From assembly GCA_026936105.1 (NCBI GenBank), contig JAIXKI010000005.1, forward strand, positions 1-64,000: 64,000 bases of DNA, read 5' to 3'. The position numbers and the translations under genes are program-made. The DNA comes from Chitinophagales bacterium (GTDB lineage: Bacteria > Bacteroidota > Bacteroidia > Chitinophagales > Chitinophagaceae). Below the pieces are notes generated by a model. It had not been told where the DNA came from and made no database searches. It saw only the letters and a program-made list of their open reading frames with translations. Positions 18,390 to 27,474 of the stretch are shown here, piece by piece. How positions within the stretch are numbered: the first letter of the stretch is position 1; each line of letters starts with the position of its first letter.

Positions 18390-18941
18390 TTATTTTTTTT
18401 CTGAAGCTGCCTTCAATTCGTTCATGTTTTTTAATATACCTGAATCGAGGTTTTTTTGAAAATAATTTTTAAACAACCTGGGGAATACTCCCTGAAGGCT
18501 TTCCTCTACCCGGACTATTGTTTTATTCCCGTTTGATTCAAAGAACCAGTTATGAATAGCATAGGCTCCTAAAGTAGTTCCTGTCCACCCGAACTTAGAT
18601 TCAGGAACCATTGTGTGAACCCTGGATTTAAATGAAAGCCCATCAGCTTTCCATTCAAATTGCGCTGCTTCTTTAATTTCACCATGAATGGTTGTCTTAG
18701 TCACTGACTTTTGCCAGCCGGGCCATTTATCAATTCCGGTAAGAATTTTCCAGACAGTGGAGATGGGAGCAGAGATTTCGACCCGGCCTTTTGATTGTAC
18801 AGGAGCTTGTTCATTAATCGGAATATTCATATCACTTTTGGGTGGGTTGTTAATGTATTTATTGAATTCATAATTTTCATAAAAGAAATAAGCTGCAATA
18901 ATCAGTGCAACGGTTACCAGAATATAAAATACTTTTTTCAT
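18390..18941 (-). CDS. Membrane-anchored SRPBCC (START-like) protein
   Basis: 183 residues from ATG 18941 (MKKVFYILVTVALIIAAYFF). An N-terminal membrane anchor or signal (~1-20) precedes an SRPBCC fold. Typical features are the first strand RVEISAPISTVWKILTGIDKWPGWQKSV, the DGLSFKSRVHTM strand and a long C-terminal helix (NYFQKNLDSGILKNMNELK). Such domains bind hydrophobic ligands; the ligand is unknown. REP-like copies lie on both sides of this gene. Confidence 0.8.
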   Translation of the reverse strand: MKKVFYILVTVALIIAAYFFYENYEFNKYINNPPKSDMNIPINEQAPVQSKGRVEISAPISTVWKILTGIDKWPGWQKSVTKTTIHGEIKEAAQFEWKADGLSFKSRVHTMVPESKFGWTGTTLGAYAIHNWFFESNGNKTIVRVEESLQGVFPRLFKNYFQKNLDSGILKNMNELKAASEKK

Positions 18942-19078
18942 AATTACCTTTCTGCGGGCCATCAAAAATAAGGTGGAACCAATATTGTACAGAAATCCAA
19001 TACAGTTTTAATTCTGATTTTACCCAAAAACAAACTCGGGGTCAAAGATAAGTGCTGCATAAAATCGGTAAAACCGGC

Positions 19079-19170
19079 TCTGTGGAACATCCTTTTCCGC
19101 ATCATTATTCTACTGCCTGAAGCGATGAAATAAAAATTTCGAAACTGAAAATATCGGAGAGCAGGGGCCA
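19079..19170 (+). repeat. REP-like double-hairpin repeat, copy C (degenerate)
   Basis: TGTGGAACATCCTTTTCCGCA, then TCATTATTCT and a degenerate core ACTGCCTGAAGCGATGAAATAAA, then TTTCGAAACTG as in copy A. The remainder of the 300-bp gap 18942-19242 contains no gene that I can see. Confidence 0.75.
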
Positions 19171-19242
19171 GATGAAAAACAATCTTAGCCCTCTCTTTTA
19201 TTGTATTCGCTTTTTAATTTACTTTAGGCGGATAATAGCAAT

Positions 19243-20028
19243 ATGTTTTTTTATTTTGGTTACGGCTCAAATATCAACCTGGTTTCATTGAAGGCAAAGG
19301 GAGTAATTCCTCTTTCATCAGAACGGGCCATTCTTCATGGTTGGAAACTCCGGTTTAATGTCCGCCACTGGTTCCGGCACGAAGGCGGAGTTGCCAATAT
19401 AGAGCCTTCATCTGATCCGGCTGATTTTGTGGAAGGCATGGTACACGCCTGCCCTGATGATAGTCTTGCCTCACTGGATGCCGTTGAATCCTATGGCGTG
19501 GGCTATGACAGGACTGAAGTGGAGGTAGTAACTGCCGGCAGGAAAATAAAAGCACAAACCTATACCGGGCTTCCCGGATTTATTGATGACAGTTGTTTGC
19601 CAACAAGACGGTATCTCAATATTATTATTAAAGGAGCAGAAGCTGCGGGGTTGAGTCTTTCTTATATTGAAAAACTCCGCCATCTTCCTGTTTTCCCGGA
19701 AAAGGATTATCCTGAATTCAAACCACCGCCGGGCAACTGGCCTCATTTCAACAGCAATTCACTTGCTTCACATCCTGACTATACTGCATTGGGCGGACAT
19801 GTATTTGATATGCACAAGGCAAGGGAGAATCTACAGGGAATCATCGGGCTTCTTGGCGGAAAAGACGTGACGCTTTTTTTTGTGAAACGCCATGACACAA
19901 GCGATGGCAATGAAACTATTGAAGATGTCATTAATGGAAAGATTTCACCGGCAGCCGGGAAATATGTCAACGCTTATCTGAATGAATTTGCCCGGGAATA
20001 TATCTATACCGGAAGGTTTGATTATTAA
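19243..20028 (+). CDS. Gamma-glutamylcyclotransferase-like protein (GGCT/AIG2 fold)
   Basis: 261 residues. The N-terminal YFGYGSN (4-10) is the GGCT substrate-loop motif. PTRRYLNIIIKGAEAAGL matches the usual YL..I..GA...GL helix of GGCT-like proteins. The C-terminal ~80 residues (HVFDMHKARENLQGIIGLLGG and after) are an extra segment of unknown role. GGCT-type enzymes release 5-oxoproline from gamma-glutamyl peptides. With gshA and gshB 6-8 kb downstream, a role in glutathione turnover is reasonable but not shown. Confidence 0.8.
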   Translation: MFFYFGYGSNINLVSLKAKGVIPLSSERAILHGWKLRFNVRHWFRHEGGVANIEPSSDPADFVEGMVHACPDDSLASLDAVESYGVGYDRTEVEVVTAGRKIKAQTYTGLPGFIDDSCLPTRRYLNIIIKGAEAAGLSLSYIEKLRHLPVFPEKDYPEFKPPPGNWPHFNSNSLASHPDYTALGGHVFDMHKARENLQGIIGLLGGKDVTLFFVKRHDTSDGNETIEDVINGKISPAAGKYVNAYLNEFAREYIYTGRFDY

Positions 20029-20250
20029 ATCAACCAATCCGATTTTTTATCTCATCCGGGTTCGCATAAGATTATCGTTTATTAAAGAGATCTGTCATTT
20101 GAAATCATATCAGGTACAAAATTTTTGTGGCGCTTACTTCAAGCTTAGAGATTATAGATGAATTGAAAATCCATACTGCAATGGAAGGAAAGGGAGTTAC
20201 AGAGTTGTAGCCCGGGATTTCCACAAAAAAATTGGTAAATAATTTTTCGG

Positions 20251-20258
20251 TACTTTTA
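20251..20258 (+). promoter_or_regulatory. Possible -7 element for the 20273 gene cluster
   Basis: TACTTTTA, one mismatch from TAnnTTTG, 14 bases before ATG 20273. The -33 region is poor (ATTGG near 20231). Confidence 0.3.
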
Positions 20259-20272
20259 GTAAAAATAAATAT

Positions 20273-20989
20273 ATGTCAAAATTTGCTGAAGCGATGCCTC
20301 ATGGTAATATCCAGGAGGTATTCAAAGACGTGTTCTTTGTTCCCGGAACTATGAAAGGTGAATTCTTTGGTTCAATGTGGCAATTCAGCAGGAATATGAC
20401 CATAGTGAGGGAGGATGGAAATCTGACCATTCTGAATTCAGTGCGGTTGGATGATGAAGGCCTCAAGGCGCTCGATAAATTGGGGAAGGTGGTAAATGTA
20501 GTGCGCCTCGGGGATATGCATGGAATGGATGATGCATTTTATGTGGACAGGTACAAGGCTGCTTTCTGGGCATTGCCCGGAATGAAGGTAAAGGACAATT
20601 TAAAAGTGGATAAGGAATTGATCCCGGGAGGGGAAATGCCTTTCCGAGATTCGTCGCTCTTTGTTTTTGAAACGGTGAAACGCCCTGAGTGTATTATTCG
20701 TCTTGACCGTGAAGGAGGAATTATGATTGCCTGTGATTCGTTGCAAAACTGGGTGGAGCCGGATGAGTTCTTTGACGAAGCCACCATATCTACAATGCGG
20801 CAAATGAAATTTTTCAGGCCTGCCAATCTCGGCCCTGCATGGATGTATGAAAGCCAGCCCGGCGCTGCAGATTTTGTACGATTAAAAGAAATCCCTTTTG
20901 AACACGCCTTGTGCGGGCATGGTTATCCGTTTGTAAACAATGCTCACAAAGAATTTCTCCGGACGTTTAATGAATATTTCAATATTTGA
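20273..20989 (+). CDS. Metallo-beta-lactamase-fold protein lacking the usual zinc motif (DUF4336-like)
   Basis: 238 residues. The order of elements fits the fold: FKDVFFVPGT, then NMTIVREDGNLTILNSV, then VVRLGDMHGMDDAFY where HxHxDH is expected, CDSLQNW and a late CGHGYPF. Only part of the zinc-binding set is kept (MHGMDD), so catalysis is uncertain. WALPG downstream is reminiscent of DUF4336 proteins. It lies three bases upstream of the kinase/cyclase gene and so is probably co-translated with it. Confidence 0.65.
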   Translation: MSKFAEAMPHGNIQEVFKDVFFVPGTMKGEFFGSMWQFSRNMTIVREDGNLTILNSVRLDDEGLKALDKLGKVVNVVRLGDMHGMDDAFYVDRYKAAFWALPGMKVKDNLKVDKELIPGGEMPFRDSSLFVFETVKRPECIIRLDREGGIMIACDSLQNWVEPDEFFDEATISTMRQMKFFRPANLGPAWMYESQPGAADFVRLKEIPFEHALCGHGYPFVNNAHKEFLRTFNEYFNI

Positions 20990-20992
20990 TGT

Positions 20993-23900
20993 GTGGACAT
21001 TTACCACGAACATGGAAATGCGGAAATTATTCCCGGATACCTGATCATTGAAAAGATATCGGAGTCAAACCTGCATGTTGTTTACCGGGCAACCAGGAAA
21101 GAAGATAATTCCGAAGTCGCCATTAAAACCCTGAATGCCTCTTTTCCTGCGAGGGAGGAGATTGCCAATATCAGGCGTGAATACCAGATTCTCCGTCAGC
21201 TTCAATTTGAGGGAATCATAAACGTGCACTCATTTGTACCGTTTGGACAGGGCAATTGGGGAATTGTAATGGAGAAATTTGGTATTACCTTACAGGAATA
21301 TCTTGCCGGATATGAAAACAAACACCTCCCGCTGAAACAGTTTTTTTCAATTGCCGGATCACTTGTGAAAATTTTAGGGAACCTGCATGAAAAAAATGTT
21401 ATCCATAAAGACATCAACCCCGCCAATATTCTTATTGAACCGGGTAACGGTACACTGCGGCTGATTGATTTCAGCTCTTCAACCGAACTATCCAGGGAAC
21501 GACAGGATATTTCATTGATCAAACGAATTGAGGGCTCCTTGCCTTTCATGTCGCCTGAGCAGACAGGCCGCATGAATCGTGATGTGGATTACCGTGCGGA
21601 TTATTATTCTCTCGGCATCACCTTTTACCGCATGCTTACCGGCCGGCTTCCCTTTTCTGCAAGTGATCCGTTGGAATGGGTTCATTGCCATATCAGCAGA
21701 CAGGCAACACCGGTCAATAAAGTGAACCGGATGATCCCGGATATGTTATCGGATATTGTTGCAAAACTCATTTCAAAAAACGCTGAAGACCGTTATCAAA
21801 GCAGTTTCGGTATTGCGGCAGATCTTGAGGAATGCCGGGAAATGATTGATAAGGGATTTCATGATTTTAATTTTGAATTGGCAACCTCTGATGTCTCTCC
21901 CGTTTTTCAGATCCCCCAGAAATTGTATGGCCGCACTGATGAACTTGATCGTTTAGTGTCGCACCTTGATAATGCATCCAACGGCTCGGTAGAGTTTTGC
22001 CTGGTGTCAGGTTATTCGGGTGTCGGAAAATCGGTGCTGGTATATGAGTTAGGCAGATTCATTGTAAAAAAGAGAGGATACCTGGCCCATGGAAAGTTTG
22101 AGCAGTTCAAACAAAACAATGCTTACTTCGCTTTTGCCAACGCTTTTCGCAAACTTATTTATGAATTACTTGGTGAGCCGGAAAACGTTCTTGAAAAATG
22201 GCGTACCTCTATCGGCAATGCATTGGGAAATAATGCACGCCTGCTGATTGATCTGATACCTGAACTGGAATTGATTATCGGCAAGTTTCCTCCTGTGCAG
22301 GAGCTTCCCCCGGCTGAAGCGCAAAAGCGTTTCTTTATTCTGCTTCAGAATTTTGTAAAGGTATTTGCCGGTAAAGAACATCCGCTGGTATTGTTTATGG
22401 ATGACCTGCAGTGGAGCGATATTCCTACATTAAACCTGATTCACCATCTCGTTACTTCAAAGGAATTGGGACATTTTTTACTCATCGGCGCTTATCGCAG
22501 CAATGCCGTGGACGACTCCCATCCGTTGAATCTCATTCTTGGAGAAATTCAGAAAGAACGGATTATTGAAAATTTGCACCTCGAACCCCTTAGTGCTGAA
22601 GCCGTAAATCAAATTGCCACTGATGCATTGCATTGTAATGCTAAAGAGGCATGGCCATTGAGCCGGGTACTTTTTGAAAAGACAGCGGGCAATCCTTTTT
22701 TTACTATTGAATTATTAAAGAACCTGAATGAAAGGGGAGTCATCAGGTTTAACCCTGAAGCAGGGAAATGGAATTGGGATATTGACGAGGTGAGAAAAAC
22801 GAAAAACAGCGACAACGTGGTTGATTTCCTGGTGGCCAGCTTGTCCCGTCTGAAAAGCGCCACGCAACAGGTTCTTCAGTTAGCTTCCTGTATTGGCGCC
22901 ACGTTTGATCTTAAAACATTAACGATCATTCATGAAAGTACCATGGATGAGACGGCGCAGGAATTGGAAGAAGCGCTTAGGGCAAATGTTGTTATTCCAC
23001 TCAGCGAGAACTATAAGTTGGTGGGATTGGATTCATTCAGCCAATCGGGAAAATTTCCGGGTGTTGCAGAACACGATACAAAAGAACTGAATCCTACATA
23101 CCGGTTTCAACACGACAGGGTGCAGCAGGCTGCTTATTCAATGATAGCTCCGGAAAAAAGACAGGCGCTTCATCTTTCCATAGGGCGGCTGATACTGAAT
23201 CATACCAGCAAAGAAGAACTGGATGATGCGCTTTTTGAAATAGCCGGCCATCTGAATGAAGGAAGGTCTTTGATTGAAAACTCCGGAGAACGCAATGAAT
23301 TGGTGACGCTGAATTTAAAAGCAGGAATCAAAGCAAAACAATCTTCGGCTTATGAAGCTGCATTGAATTATCTGAAGACAGGATATGAACTTCTTGAAAA
23401 AGATGCCTGGCAATCCGATTATGATCTTTCCTGGAAACTGCATGAAGAAATTCAGCATTGCACTTATTTGACCGGAGATTGGAACGGTGCAGATAATTGG
23501 GCGGAAGCCATGTTGAAAAATGCAAAAACGCCCATTGAACAAGCATTGGTATTATCTGCCCGGACCAGGCAATATGCTACTATCGGCAAAATGAGAGAAT
23601 CCATACAGGCTGCCTGCGAAGGACTTTCATTCCTGGGATTTGAATTTTTGCCGGAACCTACTTCCCTGAATGTAGAGGAAGAAGTGCAGTTGTTGGCAAA
23701 GAAACTGAATGGCCGTGCCATTGCTGATCTCATTAATCTTCCAAACCTCACCGATCAAAAGGCAAAAATTGCCAGCCAGTTATTGATGGAAACATTTGCG
23801 GCGGCATTTCTATCTGCCAGCGGTACCATGTTTCCCTATCTTGTTTTGAAGTCGGTGAATTTAGCCCTGCAGTATGGCAACAGTCCTGAGACTGCTTTTG

Positions 23901-26407
23901 CATACGCAGCATACGGAATGATTCTTTGCGGTTATTTTAATGATACGGTTCTTGGGTATGAATATGGCAAGCTGGGAGTAAGCCTCGTTGAAAAATATGA
24001 TGACATCGCTCTCCGGTCAAGGGTCATTTATGTTTATACGATGTTTGTGCATCACTGGTCCAATCATTGGTCAACCATGACACCCTGGTTTCGGAAAGGC
24101 ATAGAAGCCGGTTATCAGTCAGGCGATCTTTTGTACCTGGCATACAGTGCACAGGATTGTATTATCTGGGATCCGCAGCTTGATCTGGAAACTGCGGCTA
24201 ATGAACACCGAAAGATGCTGAAGATCGTGAAAGAATGTGATTACCAGGATTCCTATGATTCCGGAACATTGTTTTTGCAAATGCAATTGAATTTCCTGGG
24301 AATGACCAGGAGCCTCTGCTCAATGACTGATGATAACTTCAATGAAGAAAAATGCGTTGAGGGAATGCTGCGCCGCCATTTTATGACAGGCATAGCCAAC
24401 TATCATATTTACAAAGCAGAGATTCACTTCCTCTATAATGATGCACGGGGCGCTTTGCCTCATATAGCCGAACAGGAGCGATTGATTTCTTCCGTGATGT
24501 CATTGCCCCAGTTGGTACGTTTTCATATTATTTCTTTTTTGGTGTACGCATCTTTGCTCCGGGAAACTGCTTTTGAAGAGCAACAGCAGATGCTTGATAA
24601 AATGAAGCAAAGCCTTGCCACAATGACAAGATGGGCAAAACAATGCCCGGAAAATTTCGGCCATCTTCAATTATTAATGGAAGCTATGTTTGCATGTCAT
24701 CATAATAACATTGCAGAGGCTTTATCACTTTTTGAACGATCAATTGCCCTTGCCCAAAAAAATAATTTTATCCGCGATGAGGCTATGGCCAATGAAATGG
24801 CAGCAAGATTATTATTGAGTTCAGGACTGCCTAAAGCGGCAGAAGGATATTTACAGGCTTCCCGGTATTTATATTACCGGTGGGGCGCTTCCCGGAAAGT
24901 GGAAATAATGGATAAAGAATACCCGTTTCTCTCCGGATCAGCAACCTACCGGGGCAATGTTCCTGTATATTCAAAAGACCAGGAATCAACTGTTCATACG
25001 ATTACAGACAGCATCAATGCAGAGTTGCTCGATATCAACTCTATTTTCAAAGCTTCTCAAACTATTTCGGGTGAGCTGGTGCCGGAAAAACTTTTTAAAT
25101 CCACCTTACAAATCCTGTTGGAAAATGCAGGTGCACAAAAAGGTTTTCTTTTTGAAGAACAGGATGGAAAGATTACCATACTGGCACAAATGGATGAAAG
25201 CACACGGGAAGTTGGAACTGATCTTCCGGTACAAACTGAACTGCATTTTCCCGTCACGCTTGTCAATACCGCATGGCGGACCAATGAAGCCATCGTTATT
25301 GATAATGCTTCTAAAATAAATCCCTTTTCTTCTGATCCTTATATCATCAGGGCAAAACCATTGTCGGTAATGTGTGTGCCGCTTCCGTTGCACGATCATT
25401 GGAGAGTGGCGGTGTACCTGGAAAATAATGTAACACACAGCGCTTTTAGTGAAGAGCGTGTGAATATAATCAAACTGCTCTCCGGACAGGCTGCCATTTC
25501 TCTTGCCAATGCAAGAATTTATGAAAACCAGGAGCGTTTGCTAAAAGCACAACAACGTTTTGTGCCAAGCCAGTTTTTGAAAAACCTCGGGCATAATGAT
25601 ATTGCGAAGGTGGAACTGGGTGAATCGGTATCCATGGAAATGAGTGTGCTGTTTTCGGATATCCGTGAGTTTACTTCCATGGCAGAAAAGCTGTCTCCGC
25701 ATGATGTGATTGAATTGCTGAATGAATATTACAGTGTGCTGGGAGAGCCGATAACAAAATTTGGCGGATTTATAGATTCTTATGCCGGCGATGAGATCAT
25801 GGCATTGTTTCCGGTGCCGGCCCGGCAGTCGGTTGAGGCGGGTATCATGATGTGTGCCGCATTGCGGAAATTTAATACAACGCTTGTCTCCGCCGGGAGG
25901 CCGCCATTGAGGATGGGTCTTGGTATGAACACAGGGCCCATGGTTCTCGGCACTATGGGCGGGTTAGACAGAATGCAGTGTTCTGTATTGGGAGATTCGG
26001 TAAATCTTGCTTCACGGATAGAACAGTTAACAAGAATTTATGAAGCGCAATTTCTGATTGGTGAAAATACTTTTTCCTCTCTTGAAAATCCCGGCGCTTT
26101 TTCTCTACGGATGGTTGACTATGTAGCGGTCAAAGGAAAAGATAAGGCTATCAGGTTGTATGAAGTGCTGGATGCCGAAGAAGATGACCGGCGCAGGGCA
26201 AAGGAAGCCACCAAAGAAGAGCTGGCAGCCGGTATGAATGCTTATTTCAATCGTGATTTCTCCTCTGCATTGGCGATCTTTAATAATCTCATCCGGGCAG
26301 ATATTACAGATACGGTGCCATCTATTTTTGCTAAAAGATGTAAGCAATATTCGGAAAAAGAACTTCCGGAAGACTGGAAAGGTTATGAAAAACTTGTGCA
26401 GAAATAG
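20993..26407 (+). CDS. Multidomain Ser/Thr kinase-like, ATPase, TPR-like, GAF and class III nucleotide cyclase protein
   Basis: 1804 residues from GTG 20993, three bases after the previous stop. A kinase-like domain (~14-275) has AIKTL, HKDINPANIL (His138-Asp140) and LIDFSSS, where the usual DFG glycine is Ser161, then MSPEQTGRMN. An AAA-type ATPase follows with Walker A GYSGVGKS (340-347) and Walker B LFMDDLQWSD (~469). A long helical TPR-like region (~780-1330) and a GAF domain (~1345-1505) come next. The class III cyclase has metal aspartates Asp1556 (FSDIREFT) and Asp1600 (AGDEIMALF) and transition-state Asn1671/Arg1675. The lysine normally in DKxxGD is Ser1596. It is a large cytoplasmic sensor-type protein resembling cyanobacterial kinase/ATPase/GAF proteins. 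It lies 88 bp upstream of gshB. Confidence 0.88.
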   Translation: MDIYHEHGNAEIIPGYLIIEKISESNLHVVYRATRKEDNSEVAIKTLNASFPAREEIANIRREYQILRQLQFEGIINVHSFVPFGQGNWGIVMEKFGITLQEYLAGYENKHLPLKQFFSIAGSLVKILGNLHEKNVIHKDINPANILIEPGNGTLRLIDFSSSTELSRERQDISLIKRIEGSLPFMSPEQTGRMNRDVDYRADYYSLGITFYRMLTGRLPFSASDPLEWVHCHISRQATPVNKVNRMIPDMLSDIVAKLISKNAEDRYQSSFGIAADLEECREMIDKGFHDFNFELATSDVSPVFQIPQKLYGRTDELDRLVSHLDNASNGSVEFCLVSGYSGVGKSVLVYELGRFIVKKRGYLAHGKFEQFKQNNAYFAFANAFRKLIYELLGEPENVLEKWRTSIGNALGNNARLLIDLIPELELIIGKFPPVQELPPAEAQKRFFILLQNFVKVFAGKEHPLVLFMDDLQWSDIPTLNLIHHLVTSKELGHFLLIGAYRSNAVDDSHPLNLILGEIQKERIIENLHLEPLSAEAVNQIATDALHCNAKEAWPLSRVLFEKTAGNPFFTIELLKNLNERGVIRFNPEAGKWNWDIDEVRKTKNSDNVVDFLVASLSRLKSATQQVLQLASCIGATFDLKTLTIIHESTMDETAQELEEALRANVVIPLSENYKLVGLDSFSQSGKFPGVAEHDTKELNPTYRFQHDRVQQAAYSMIAPEKRQALHLSIGRLILNHTSKEELDDALFEIAGHLNEGRSLIENSGERNELVTLNLKAGIKAKQSSAYEAALNYLKTGYELLEKDAWQSDYDLSWKLHEEIQHCTYLTGDWNGADNWAEAMLKNAKTPIEQALVLSARTRQYATIGKMRESIQAACEGLSFLGFEFLPEPTSLNVEEEVQLLAKKLNGRAIADLINLPNLTDQKAKIASQLLMETFAAAFLSASGTMFPYLVLKSVNLALQYGNSPETAFAYAAYGMILCGYFNDTVLGYEYGKLGVSLVEKYDDIALRSRVIYVYTMFVHHWSNHWSTMTPWFRKGIEAGYQSGDLLYLAYSAQDCIIWDPQLDLETAANEHRKMLKIVKECDYQDSYDSGTLFLQMQLNFLGMTRSLCSMTDDNFNEEKCVEGMLRRHFMTGIANYHIYKAEIHFLYNDARGALPHIAEQERLISSVMSLPQLVRFHIISFLVYASLLRETAFEEQQQMLDKMKQSLATMTRWAKQCPENFGHLQLLMEAMFACHHNNIAEALSLFERSIALAQKNNFIRDEAMANEMAARLLLSSGLPKAAEGYLQASRYLYYRWGASRKVEIMDKEYPFLSGSATYRGNVPVYSKDQESTVHTITDSINAELLDINSIFKASQTISGELVPEKLFKSTLQILLENAGAQKGFLFEEQDGKITILAQMDESTREVGTDLPVQTELHFPVTLVNTAWRTNEAIVIDNASKINPFSSDPYIIRAKPLSVMCVPLPLHDHWRVAVYLENNVTHSAFSEERVNIIKLLSGQAAISLANARIYENQERLLKAQQRFVPSQFLKNLGHNDIAKVELGESVSMEMSVLFSDIREFTSMAEKLSPHDVIELLNEYYSVLGEPITKFGGFIDSYAGDEIMALFPVPARQSVEAGIMMCAALRKFNTTLVSAGRPPLRMGLGMNTGPMVLGTMGGLDRMQCSVLGDSVNLASRIEQLTRIYEAQFLIGENTFSSLENPGAFSLRMVDYVAVKGKDKAIRLYEVLDAEEDDRRRAKEATKEELAAGMNAYFNRDFSSALAIFNNLIRADITDTVPSIFAKRCKQYSEKELPEDWKGYEKLVQK

Positions 26408-26495
26408 GATTTGTTTTTATAAATCTGTTTATCGAATGATAATTGCTTGTTTCCCTGCCGGAGGTAATTTGATAAATTAATCAATAATAAAATTC

Positions 26496-27470
26496 ATGAG
26501 CAAGATAAAAATCGGAGTGGTAATGGATCCCATTCATAGCATTCATCCTGAAAAAGATACTTCGCTTGCTTTTATGCTGGAAGCACAAAAGCGTGGATGG
26601 GAGATTGCCTATATGGAGATGGCTGATCTTTTTTTAAGGGATGGCCATGCCGAAGCACGCATGCGCCGGTTGAACGTTTTCAATGATCTCCAAAAATGGT
26701 TTGAATTTACCGGAGAAGAATATGGGGCGCTGAGTGACCTGGATGTGATATTGATGAGAAAAGACCCGCCATTCGATATAGAATTTATTGTGGCGACATA
26801 CATTCTCGAAAAGGCGGAAGAAGAAGGAGCGCTGGTGGTAAATAATCCCCGGTCCTTGCGTGATGTAAATGAAAAAATTTTCACCGCATGGTTTCCGCAA
26901 TGTTGTCCGCCCTCATTGCTGACCCGGTCTCAAAAAGCCATACAATCTTTTTTGGATACACAAGGCAAGATCGTTGTTAAGCCAACCGATAAAATGGGCG
27001 GAAAATCTGTTTTCATTATTGACAAAGGAGATCCGAATACAAGAGTAATCATTGAGGAAGTAACAGGTTCAGGAAGCCGATACATCCAGGCGCAGGCTTA
27101 TATTCCCGAAATTGAAACGCTGGGAGATAAGCGGATTATTTTAATTGACGGCATTCCGGTTGATTATGGAATTGCAAGAATTCCGGCGGGTGGTGACCAT
27201 CGCGGAAACCTGGCAGCCGGAGCCAGGGCAGAAGGTTTTGAATTAACGGCAAGAGACCGGTGGATATGCGACCAAATAGGACCTGCATTGCGGGAGCGGG
27301 GATTATTATTTACCGGCATTGATGTGATTGGGGATTATCTGACCGAAATAAATGTAACCAGCCCTACCTGTATCCGGGAGATTGATGCAATTTTTAATAC
27401 CGGTATCGCTTCCCGGTTTTTTGACTCATTGCAAAATCATATTCAGAAAAATGAAGCAGGGAAAAACTGA
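26496..27470 (+). CDS. gshB: Glutathione synthetase
   Basis: Adds glycine to gamma-glutamylcysteine using ATP. It is 324 residues, as for bacterial GshB. The N-terminal GVVMDPIHSIHPEKDTSLAFM contains the family signature and MRKDPPFDIEFI is highly typical. ATP-grasp elements are VVKPTDKMGGKSVF, the Gly-rich loop GSGSRYIQAQ and the metal-binding end LTEINVTSPTCIREID. gshA follows after four bases. Glutathione synthesis is patchy among Bacteroidetes, so the pair is notable. Confidence 0.96.
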   Translation: MSKIKIGVVMDPIHSIHPEKDTSLAFMLEAQKRGWEIAYMEMADLFLRDGHAEARMRRLNVFNDLQKWFEFTGEEYGALSDLDVILMRKDPPFDIEFIVATYILEKAEEEGALVVNNPRSLRDVNEKIFTAWFPQCCPPSLLTRSQKAIQSFLDTQGKIVVKPTDKMGGKSVFIIDKGDPNTRVIIEEVTGSGSRYIQAQAYIPEIETLGDKRIILIDGIPVDYGIARIPAGGDHRGNLAAGARAEGFELTARDRWICDQIGPALRERGLLFTGIDVIGDYLTEINVTSPTCIREIDAIFNTGIASRFFDSLQNHIQKNEAGKN

Positions 27471-27474
27471 AAGG

